Shown: one piece after another, positions 39,774 through 47,721 of the stretch
Numbering within the stretch: position 1 is the stretch's first letter
Layout: the number at the start of each line of letters is the position of its first letter
Assembly (NCBI RefSeq): GCF_900103165.1
Contig: NZ_FNKY01000001.1
Span: forward strand, 1,054,001 to 1,118,000
Direction: 5' to 3'
Length of the DNA: 64,000 nt
Source: Nitrosospira multiformis
GTDB taxonomy: Bacteria; Pseudomonadota; Gammaproteobacteria; Burkholderiales; Nitrosomonadaceae
Position numbers and translations under genes: made by a program
The notes under the pieces: generated by a model
The model's database searches: none
What the model saw: the letters and a program-made list of their open reading frames with translations, nothing else
What the model was told of the DNA's origin: nothing

Positions 39774-42632
39774 CTATGGCCCCTCCACTGTGCCACTCCC
39801 CTGGCTGCCGGTCCTGGTGTATCCAGGAATGCTACGCTGCAATACCTGTAGCGGATTTGATCCGATTTGCATCAGGCCATTCAACTCAAGTTGCAAAAAA
39901 GCCGCAGTCGTTGTTCTCTGAGTGGCAAGAGTCAGATGCTGGACCACGAACCGCAATGACCAGCAACAGGCATTATACTCAAGTCCCGCCAGCGCTTCCA
40001 GAATCTTCTGATCCTGTACCGAGTAATTCAGCCGTGTCACAGTTTGCCATCTTTCCGACCACCGCCACTGTGACGACGCGTCGACCTGGTGCAACACATC
40101 GCGGGTAAACCGGTAGCCAAAGTTTATTACCCTGCCAGGTTCGGGGCGATAGCTCAAGCCTGAACGCACCACGTCAGCCATCAGCCTGCTGTGGTCAAAT
40201 TGCACGCTGGTATCGGTGCTTATCGTTGGGGTGATAAACCCCGAGATCGCGGCAATAAAATCCGGTCTTCTGTTGATTGTCGAAGGTGCGTCCAGCGTTA
40301 TGCGGCGATCTATAAAGCTGAGTTGATAACCGGCGGCGAGCCGCAAACGCTCTTTGCCGGTATCCGCCTCAATCAGACGGGATGTAAGCGCGAAGGTCAT
40401 TTGATTTGCGTCGTTGATACGGTCGCTGCCACTAAAGCGATTTTCGGTCAAGATCTGGGCAAAACTGAAATCCGTCTTGGCGGAATCGAAATTGGGTAGT
40501 GAATTCTGGTCACGGAATGGCACATAAACGTAAAAGAGCCGTGGCTCGAGAGTCTGAGTGAACCGTTCTCCGCGCAATTCCGTTTTTCGATCAAACATGA
40601 CGCTGCTATCCACGCTGAACAGTGGCAGGGTGCGAGACGGATCCGTATCTTGTGGTACGCCGGAGGATGAGCCAGGAGACTCGAGGTTATATGTCGTATG
40701 ATGCAGACCAACCTTCGGAGTGATATAACCAAATGCGCTTCGCATAGGATAGCTGACGCTGGGAAAGAACGTGACCCGTTGACCGCTTACCAGAGTAGGG
40801 TGGGAAAAGTTCGTGTAACTGCTGACAAGATTGAAATCCAGTCCGAGAACATCGGCTTTATTCGCGGTAAGGGTAACCTGCGGTAGCCGCTTATAAGGAG
40901 GCACAATCGGGTTCAGGGGATCCTGGATAGTCTGAAATTGCTGCACAAGTGAAGTGACATTCAGCGTTCCGCTGTCTCCCAGATTACGATTGTAGGCGAC
41001 CAGACCCTGCTGCAATAGATTGGTTCGGGAGGTCAGATTCATGGTATTACCCAGATCGCGGAAGTAGGTGTCGTCGGATACCCTGTTGTAGTCCAGGCGG
41101 GTGAACCAATGCTGACCGAAGGTCTGATTATGCCCGAACGACACACGATAGCGGGTTTCTTTGGTAACAAGGTCGGTTGGCAATACCTCGCCAATCAAGT
41201 TGCCATTTAAGGTGGTTCCCAGATAGCGGAACTCGCTGTTCAATGCGACACCACGCCGCGACATCGCGCGCGTAGAGATTGTTGCATCAACGTTGGGTGC
41301 GATGTTCCAGTAGAACGGCACCGTCAGTTCTATACCCGTCCGGACATTGTACCCATACAGGGGGGCCAGAAGTCCGGTCTTGCGTTTCCCGCTGAACGAG
41401 AAATCCATCCAGGGCGTATACAGGATTGGAGTATCCTTGAATGTCAGTTTCACTTTCCGGGCGGTACCCACTTTCTTTGCGTTGTCGATTTCGACGTCGT
41501 CGACTTGCAGATACCAATCATCATCTCCAGCCGGACATGTTGTATAGGTCGCCTGCCGAAGCCGGTATCGATCCTCGCCTTCAAACAGCAGCATATTGGC
41601 GTTGCCCCGGCTGCTTGCATCTTTTAAACGATAGTTGGGATCGCTCAATTGCCCGGTTTTATCTGCCAGATTGAACGTGAGCCGTGAACCTTCCAATATA
41701 TCTCCACGTTGTTCGACACGCACACCGCCTTGGGCCTCGGCTATATCCGTATCCTGATGGTATTTCATTCGATCCGCAGAGATAAACTGGTCGCCGTTAA
41801 ACAGTTCAGCCTTCCCGATTGCATCAATCTCTTGTCCGGTGTGACCCTCCAGGCGATCCGCCGAAACAAACACAGGTCTAGCTTCTTTCTTTTCCGGCTT
41901 GGTGGATGGAGCAGTCAATGCACTTCCATCTTTCAACGCCACCAATCGGGGCTCATCGCCCGGCGCCACCGCGCCGCCCAGCCGCAGCCGGGTATCGCCT
42001 TCCTGCTCAAGGTGTCCCCAAATTTGCTCGGTCCCGATGGTTACGGGCTTATTTTTACCGGGTTCTGTCCCCGCACCCGGCATTGCCAGCCTGCTTCCAT
42101 CTTTTAACGCGGGGGCCGGCGCCGATGGGGCCGGCGCCGGTCCGGTTTGGCCGCCTTGGGCACCACTACGCAGTTGAGCCTCTCCCTCCCGTTCAAGATG
42201 TCCTGGCAAGTGCTCGACCCCAGCCAATACAGACGCATCGTCTTTGCTTTCCGCAGCGGTAACAGGCAATCCTGAAGCGGGTCCATCTTTTGCAGCCGGC
42301 GATAGTGTATAGTTCTGCTGCGGCTGCAATGGGGCACTGTCCGGCGCACTGCCGGACTGTTTGACGGGTACGTTATTTTGATCGGCTGAGACAACAGGGC
42401 CGCGGCGCAACTCGGTATCGCCCCTGGCCTCGATTTCATATTCATGATGACCTTGTATGCGTTCCGCATCGATGAATACAGGTTTGTTATTCTTGGTTTC
42501 TGCCTTGGCGGCCGGGTCTGCCCGTTCACTCCTGTTTTTCGATGTTGAGGGTGGCGTGTCGGCATGTGCATTGAATACAAGGCAGAATAAACAGGCAGAC
42601 CAGCGGATGGAGCGGGAGAAACGCGATTTCAT
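39774..42632 (-). CDS. lptD: LPS-assembly outer-membrane protein LptD, with long repeat-bearing N-terminus
   Basis: A 952-residue LptD, well above the usual 750-800. After the signal peptide (ending FNAHA) come about 250 extra residues holding three degenerate repeats of a unit like RIQGHHEYEIEARGDTELR. A fourth, intact copy (RLEGHTGQEIDAIGKAELF) begins the normal OstA/LptA-like jellyroll. The barrel (about residue 380 on) includes LPTDLVTKETRYRVSFGHNQ. LptD with LptE delivers lipopolysaccharide to the cell surface. The ATG at 42632 begins the signal peptide; an upstream ATG at 42659 is possible. Confidence 0.95.
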   Translation of the reverse strand: MKSRFSRSIRWSACLFCLVFNAHADTPPSTSKNRSERADPAAKAETKNNKPVFIDAERIQGHHEYEIEARGDTELRRGPVVSADQNNVPVKQSGSAPDSAPLQPQQNYTLSPAAKDGPASGLPVTAAESKDDASVLAGVEHLPGHLEREGEAQLRSGAQGGQTGPAPAPSAPAPALKDGSRLAMPGAGTEPGKNKPVTIGTEQIWGHLEQEGDTRLRLGGAVAPGDEPRLVALKDGSALTAPSTKPEKKEARPVFVSADRLEGHTGQEIDAIGKAELFNGDQFISADRMKYHQDTDIAEAQGGVRVEQRGDILEGSRLTFNLADKTGQLSDPNYRLKDASSRGNANMLLFEGEDRYRLRQATYTTCPAGDDDWYLQVDDVEIDNAKKVGTARKVKLTFKDTPILYTPWMDFSFSGKRKTGLLAPLYGYNVRTGIELTVPFYWNIAPNVDATISTRAMSRRGVALNSEFRYLGTTLNGNLIGEVLPTDLVTKETRYRVSFGHNQTFGQHWFTRLDYNRVSDDTYFRDLGNTMNLTSRTNLLQQGLVAYNRNLGDSGTLNVTSLVQQFQTIQDPLNPIVPPYKRLPQVTLTANKADVLGLDFNLVSSYTNFSHPTLVSGQRVTFFPSVSYPMRSAFGYITPKVGLHHTTYNLESPGSSSGVPQDTDPSRTLPLFSVDSSVMFDRKTELRGERFTQTLEPRLFYVYVPFRDQNSLPNFDSAKTDFSFAQILTENRFSGSDRINDANQMTFALTSRLIEADTGKERLRLAAGYQLSFIDRRITLDAPSTINRRPDFIAAISGFITPTISTDTSVQFDHSRLMADVVRSGLSYRPEPGRVINFGYRFTRDVLHQVDASSQWRWSERWQTVTRLNYSVQDQKILEALAGLEYNACCWSLRFVVQHLTLATQRTTTAAFLQLELNGLMQIGSNPLQVLQRSIPGYTRTGSQGSGTVEGP

Positions 42633-42659
42633 GTGTGAATATTCATCCTGAAACGGCAT

Positions 42660-43225
42660 CTTGACACGGATGAGCTACCATTTCCGGATTTATAAGTCTC
42701 GCATCATAGCTATGAGGGCGCGACAACACGTAGCCTGGTGGGGTCGGGTTAGGAAAATCGAGAAAGCTCCGCATTAGGCCCAGTTGCTTGGTGGACCTTG
42801 ATGATGAATTAACGAGAGCAAAACCGTAAGTGTAACAAAAAATGAAGGACAACCTATCGCATGCTTGCGTGCAGACGCGAAGGAATCTCTTAACAGGTCC
42901 CCCGGCATTGCGCTCCATGGCGGACTTGCTCAGTTTGATCCGCTGGCCGGAAGGAGTGGAATGGCGATTCCGCGAGGGTTGCTTTCACCTAAAGCCGGTG
43001 ATTGATCGCTCATTTTTCAGTCTAGAATTATGATTTCGTAAAGAATTTATTTGATATTTGATGCTCATCTTTTGGGTGAGTCCGTCCCGGGTCTGGCCCA
43101 GTTCTTCCGGTTATGCCAGGAATTTAGGCCCTCACTGGCCATTTCCTTGTGCAATAGCTGGTAAAGACCGCAACTTTGCTTTGCGCCAAAGCCGCTATCG
43201 TTTATTCATATTCAGGAGTTGAGCC
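42660..43225. other. Intergenic region between divergent lptD and mpl
   Basis: 566 bases with no convincing gene. It must hold the promoters for lptD and mpl. A segment at 43060-43140 (CTCATCTTTTGGGTGAG) resembles bases near 55982 and may be a worn copy of a dispersed repeat. A small hairpin TCACC/GGTGA lies near 42988-43005. Confidence 0.4.
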
Positions 43226-44578
43226 TTGCATATTCATATTCTCGGCATCTGTGGCACATTCATGGGTGGCGTCGCGGCAATCGCACGCGAAGCGGGTCAT
43301 GAGGTGAGCGGCTGCGACGCAGGCGTTTATCCACCCATGAGTACGCAATTGGAGGCCCAGGGGATAGCGCTGATAGAGGGATTTTCCCCCGAACAAATCC
43401 GGCTGAATCCTGATTTGTTCGTAATCGGGAATGTGGTAACTCGCGGCAATCCGCTGATTGAGGAGATCCTCAACCGCAACCTTCCCTATATTTCAGGTCC
43501 GCAATGGCTATCTGAAAATATATTGCGCGACAAATGGGTTCTGGCGGTCGCGGGGACTCACGGCAAGACCACGACCAGTTCGATGCTGGCGTGGATACTC
43601 GAATACGCCGGCATGAAACCGGGGTTCCTGATTGGAGGCATACCACGGAACTTCGGGTTGTCGGCCAGACTGGGCGGTTCGCCCTTTTTTGTCATCGAAG
43701 CGGATGAATATGACACCGCTTTTTTCGACAAGCGTTCCAAGTTTGTTCACTTCCGCCCCAGAACCGCGATTCTCAATAACCTGGAATTCGATCACGCCGA
43801 TATATTTGCGGACCTTGCGGCAATCGAACAGCAGTTTCACTATTTTGTACGCGTAATTCCTGGTAATGGTCTTATCGTCAGCAATGGGAAAGAGGGAAAC
43901 CTGGAACGCGTGTTGACCAAAGGATGCTGGACGCTGGTGGAACGAGTAGGAATAGCCGATGGCTGGCAGGTGGATATCCTGGCCGATGGCGGGGCTGCAA
44001 TCCATTTCATGGGCGAAGTCCAGGGAACATTGTATTGGGAGTTGCTGGGAGAACACAACCGCATGAATGCGCTGGCTGCGCTGGCTGCAGCTCGTCATGC
44101 CGGTGTGCCGGTCAGCATCGCTATCGCCGCGCTGATGCAATTCAAAAACGTGAAGCGCCGCATGGAAGTGCGCGGCGAAATCAATGGCATTACGGTATAC
44201 GATGATTTTGCGCATCATCCCACTGCCATCCGAACGACTCTCGAAGGCTTACGCAACACCGGTGGCGCACGTATCATCGCTGTGCTGGAGCCCCGTTCCA
44301 ACACCATGAAAATGGGCATATGGAAAGACAGCCTGGCGGATAGCCTTGCGGTGGCTGATCTGGTGTTTTGCTATACGGCCAATCTCGGCTGGAACGCGAA
44401 AGAGACATTGAGCGGCATGGGCAGTCGGGCGGCGAGCCATGACAATCTGGAGCAGCTAATCGCAGCCATCGTGGCTGCGGTTCGTCCTGGCGACCGTGTT
44501 CTCATCATGAGCAACGGTGGTTTCGGCGGTATCCACGAGAAATTGCTCAAGGCGATAGGAGAAACCACTACAAATTAA
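43226..44578 (+). CDS. mpl: UDP-N-acetylmuramate:L-alanyl-gamma-D-glutamyl-meso-diaminopimelate ligase Mpl
   Basis: A 450-residue Mur ligase of the Mpl type. It starts HIHILGICGTFMGGVAAIAREAGHEV, the Mpl form of the N-terminal nucleotide-binding motif. The ATP-binding P-loop is VAGTHGKTTTSSMLAW, followed by FVIEADEYDTAFFDKRSKFVH and VYDDFAHHPTAIRTTL. It reattaches recovered murein tripeptide to UDP-MurNAc in peptidoglycan recycling. The start codon is TTG at 43226, supported by CAGGAG seven bases upstream and the alignment to the motif. Confidence 0.95.
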   Translation: MHIHILGICGTFMGGVAAIAREAGHEVSGCDAGVYPPMSTQLEAQGIALIEGFSPEQIRLNPDLFVIGNVVTRGNPLIEEILNRNLPYISGPQWLSENILRDKWVLAVAGTHGKTTTSSMLAWILEYAGMKPGFLIGGIPRNFGLSARLGGSPFFVIEADEYDTAFFDKRSKFVHFRPRTAILNNLEFDHADIFADLAAIEQQFHYFVRVIPGNGLIVSNGKEGNLERVLTKGCWTLVERVGIADGWQVDILADGGAAIHFMGEVQGTLYWELLGEHNRMNALAALAAARHAGVPVSIAIAALMQFKNVKRRMEVRGEINGITVYDDFAHHPTAIRTTLEGLRNTGGARIIAVLEPRSNTMKMGIWKDSLADSLAVADLVFCYTANLGWNAKETLSGMGSRAASHDNLEQLIAAIVAAVRPGDRVLIMSNGGFGGIHEKLLKAIGETTTN

Positions 44579-44634
44579 TGATTATGTTGTGGCCGCTATG
44601 ACCTGAAGAGCGAAGGAACGGCTATGGACAGAAA

Positions 44635-45156
44635 TCAGTAGGGTGGCTTCACCGTATCACAGCTTGCACTGATCCATCGGCCACTCGTATCGGCGTGCTC
44701 ATTGATAGGACGATCTTGTACAGTACCCTTGAATATCGTCCATCCCGAGAAGTTCTCGGGAGTCGTAAACGTGCCCTCAGCTCTTCCATTGCCCTTTAAT
44801 TGAGGATTTGTACAGACGAGATCCATCGCGTAGCTATTTTCTGTCCGGACCGCGTTTTTAAAACTGCATCCGATTTGATTTTGATGAAAATAGGAAGGAA
44901 TTTTTTCGTCCGCCATTTGCTGGGTGATGCAGACTCTGGATGTTGCCGCTCCATTCTGGATCTGCGGCATGTCCAATCCATATTGCTTGGCCAGGCTTGT
45001 CAATTGTTGCATTTGATCCGGCGGAATCTGGGGCACCAAGGCCAACAACATCGACGTTGTCGTGACTTCCCATAACCCGGGACGTATGTTGTTCTCGGCC
45101 GCGCCGGCTGCTGAAGCTACGGATAACAGGAATAGTGATAACAGGATTTTTCGCAT
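44635..45156 (-). CDS. DUF3617-family exported protein
   Basis: A 173-residue secreted protein with a signal peptide ending ASAAGAA. It then has IRPGLWEVTTTSM, a pair-rich region with VCITQQMADEKIPSYF, and CSFKNAVRTENSYAMDLVC. It matches the general pattern of DUF3617 proteins, small periplasmic proteins of unknown function. Conserved cysteines are probably disulfide-bonded. The ATG at 45156 has GGGAG upstream; the longer open frame to 45333 runs through an intergenic repeat and is rejected. Confidence 0.8.
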   Translation of the reverse strand: MRKILLSLFLLSVASAAGAAENNIRPGLWEVTTTSMLLALVPQIPPDQMQQLTSLAKQYGLDMPQIQNGAATSRVCITQQMADEKIPSYFHQNQIGCSFKNAVRTENSYAMDLVCTNPQLKGNGRAEGTFTTPENFSGWTIFKGTVQDRPINEHADTSGRWISASCDTVKPPY

Positions 45157-45213
45157 CGAGTCTCCCGAAAACGGTAATACATGACTTTGAACGTGTATTA
45201 GATCAGATAAGTC

Positions 45214-45400
45214 TAGCAGCCTGCCGGACTTAAAGGAAATCGACGGCAAAGGCCAACTGTGAAACCATCGGGCGGGTCTGTATTTTGCCGCTTTCAACCC
45301 ATAAAGACCAATGGAACAACTATCGGCCTTCAAAATCGTCGGACTCTGTCTTCACGCTGTCAATTTTCTCGCTTCGATCTTTAAAACCGGCAGGCTGCTA
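45214..45400. repeat. Short element with 14-bp inverted ends, copy A of a repeat family
   Basis: TAGCAGCCTGCCGG at 45214-45227 is the exact reverse complement of 45387-45400, and one more base pairs on the outside (CTAG...CTAG). The left end continues GACTTAAAGGAAATCGACGG, which recurs at 50035, 46360 (inverted) and 51797 (inverted, partial). No coding capacity. It is probably a non-autonomous mobile or REP-like element. Confidence 0.6.
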
Positions 45401-45560
45401 GCGTATTACCGCTTGAACTTGAAGTTTGATCAACGTAATCTGAGATGGTTCGCGTTAAAAGGGGTGCACGTAGCATATGCTAAGCCGACACGAAGCTAAA
45501 ACGTTGTCGTTGCTCTATATGAACCGGAATCAGGAACATGTCATGGAAAGGAGAATTAAA

Positions 45561-46214
45561 ATGATCGGGTTGCAGAAATATAGGCATGTTTTGAGCATGC
45601 TCTTACTCTGCGCTTCACCGGGCACGTGGGCAAACATGGGTGATAGCGAACTCATCGCTGCTGCCGGAAACGGTAATGTTTCTCGGGTCAAGACGCTGCT
45701 CGCGACCAAAGCCAATGTGAACGCCAAGGCGGATAATGGTGTTACCGCATTGATAGCGGCATCGCAGAATGGCTATGAAGAGGTGGTGCAGGTATTGATA
45801 GAAGCCAAAGCAGACATCAACGCCAAGACAAGTAACGGCACCACCGCATTGATGCAGGCGTCGCAGAAGGGCCATGGAGAGGTAGTGCGGGAATTGCTTG
45901 CCGCCAAAGCTGATGTGAATGCCAGGAGGGGCGATAGCGTCACGGTGTTGATGCAGGCTTCACAGGAAGGGCATCGTCAGATAGTACAAATGCTGCTTAC
46001 CGCTGGGGCCGATGTGAATGCCCGGCTGGGCAACGGTGCGACGGCGTTGATGCTAGCCTCGCAGATCGGTCATGCAGGCGTGGTACAAATACTGCTCGCA
46101 GGCAAGGCCGATGTGAACGCCAAGGCGGGTAATGGCGCGACAGCGCTGATGCTGGCATCGAAGTATCGCCACCAGGACGTCGAAAAACTCCTTAAGGAGG
46201 CGGGTGCCAGATAA
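45561..46214 (+). CDS. Exported ankyrin-repeat protein
   Basis: A 217-residue protein made of a signal peptide (ending SPGTWA) and six ankyrin repeats of 33 residues. The consensus is like GATALMLASQ-GH-VVQ-LL-AKADVNAK-GN; the last repeat is short. Ankyrin stacks bind other proteins, and this one should act in the periplasm or outside. The chosen ATG at 45561 has AAGGAG seven bases upstream; earlier in-frame ATGs (45519, 45543) lack one and spoil the signal peptide. The neighbours (DUF3617, P450) give no functional hint. Confidence 0.88.
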   Translation: MIGLQKYRHVLSMLLLCASPGTWANMGDSELIAAAGNGNVSRVKTLLATKANVNAKADNGVTALIAASQNGYEEVVQVLIEAKADINAKTSNGTTALMQASQKGHGEVVRELLAAKADVNARRGDSVTVLMQASQEGHRQIVQMLLTAGADVNARLGNGATALMLASQIGHAGVVQILLAGKADVNAKAGNGATALMLASKYRHQDVEKLLKEAGAR

Positions 46215-46328
46215 TCCCAAAATCTGGCAATGGCCCCTTCATTTGCCAGCAGCCCGACCAGCAGCCTGTTCCAGGGAGCTTATTCAAGGTCTCTATTGCT
46301 GGCAGCCTGTGGAGCTGGAAAAAGCGAC

Positions 46329-46390
46329 GAAATATGTCCGGCCGGACTTTTTGTAGCCGATTTCCTTCAAATCCGACAGCTTGTCAGGTC
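46329..46390 (-). repeat. Intergenic repeat family, inverted copy between ankyrin and P450 genes
   Basis: The minus strand reads GTCGGATTTGAAGGAAATCGGCTACAAAA and then, after a gap, GGACATATTTCG. This lines up with the copy at 50027-50104. It overlaps the last bases of the P450 gene. Confidence 0.55.
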
Positions 46391-47652
46391 CAGGAAAGGT
46401 CGTATTGTTCCGGAAAAGGGCCGGACTTGTAGTCGATCGGTGCATTGGCCTTGATATTTTGCCGATTCAGGACCTGACGCACCATTTCGGGAATCATGAC
46501 CATTCCAACGTAGCGTCCCAGGCACTCATGACTACCAAAACCGAAATGGAAATAATTGTACCAATTGCGTTGCGGCATAAATTCGTCCGGTGATTCAAAC
46601 GCCCGCTCATCAAACATTGCCGACAGGGTAACCGGTAAAACATGAGTGCCTTCGCGAAGGACGGTGGCATGTCCGGTACCCTTGGCCGCGGTGTAATCGC
46701 TCGCGGTGGTGCGAAACAAATAGGGAGTAATCGGGACGAAGCGCAGAGCCTCCCAGACGATGCCATCGAATTCGGCGGGCGTATCCTTTAGCGCGGCAGT
46801 CTTCGCTTTGCCCAGCCATTCCGGACGTTCCATCAGATACTGGATGATCTGGGCAACCGCCTGTGCAGTGGTCTCGATTGCACCAATCAAGAGACCGCCA
46901 GCATTCAGCCCGAGCCGTTTGATGTCGAAATCCAGTTGTTTAGGGTAATCCGTGCGCAACATTCTGGTTACGATATCGTCGTCCAGCCGCACGAGGGTTG
47001 AAAGGGTTATTGCCTCCGCTTTTACCTGTAGCAGGCGGCGAGCAATAAGTTCAACGATGAACATACCGAGCGCTTTGGAAGTTTCATTATGGCGATCAAT
47101 GATGTGCTGGGATTTTTCCGGGGGCAGCAGATCGAAAGGCTGATTGTGGAAGGTATCCCATTGGTTCCAGTACGACCATTCGATCAAATCACTCCGTTTC
47201 GCTCCGGTTAGTCCGAAATATTCTCGCACCAGCGTTGCCGGCACCATGCGGCAATAGTTGTTGACCAGTTCAATGTTGCCGTTGGCGGTGTCGAGTATCT
47301 CCTTGGAGACATTTGCCACCATTTCGCGCACAGCAGGCAGGTCATCGCGATTCAGCATACATTGCATCAGTGATTTTTCGCGTGTATGCAGGGCATCATC
47401 GTCATGCATCATCAGATAATCGGCCATCTTCGGAACATAGGGCTTAACCGTGAATACCTTAGGCATGCTCAGCACTTCCCTGACATCGTCGAAGCGTGTG
47501 ACCAGGGTGAATTTGGGCGTTATCAGAATGGGGCGTTTTTCACGCAGCTCCTTGAAAAATGGTAACGGTTCTGTGTCGATCCAGCGGCGTGCCAACGGAG
47601 ATTTATCTGCATCGGCAGCGGCGTCGTACTGCTCCAAGTAGTTCGCACTCAT
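46384..47652 (-). CDS. Cytochrome P450
   Basis: A 422-residue soluble P450. The haem-binding loop is HFGFGSHECLGRYVG with the ligand Cys, the ExxR motif is in IVWEALRF, and the I-helix has GGLLIGAIETTAQAVAQI where the usual acidic-Thr pair is ET. There is no signal peptide or membrane anchor. It would insert oxygen into an unknown substrate, using ferredoxin partners that are not nearby. GGGAG precedes the ATG. The adjacent upstream gene, 69 bases away on the same strand, encodes a di-haem cytochrome; the two have similar leader sequences and are likely one operon. Confidence 0.93.
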   Translation of the reverse strand: MSANYLEQYDAAADADKSPLARRWIDTEPLPFFKELREKRPILITPKFTLVTRFDDVREVLSMPKVFTVKPYVPKMADYLMMHDDDALHTREKSLMQCMLNRDDLPAVREMVANVSKEILDTANGNIELVNNYCRMVPATLVREYFGLTGAKRSDLIEWSYWNQWDTFHNQPFDLLPPEKSQHIIDRHNETSKALGMFIVELIARRLLQVKAEAITLSTLVRLDDDIVTRMLRTDYPKQLDFDIKRLGLNAGGLLIGAIETTAQAVAQIIQYLMERPEWLGKAKTAALKDTPAEFDGIVWEALRFVPITPYLFRTTASDYTAAKGTGHATVLREGTHVLPVTLSAMFDERAFESPDEFMPQRNWYNYFHFGFGSHECLGRYVGMVMIPEMVRQVLNRQNIKANAPIDYKSGPFPEQYDLSWT

Positions 47653-47721
47653 CGGTAGCTCCCTTATGGTTTGTAGGTGATAGATATTAAGAATCGTGCT
47701 GATCAGAAATCGGGAAGTCGA

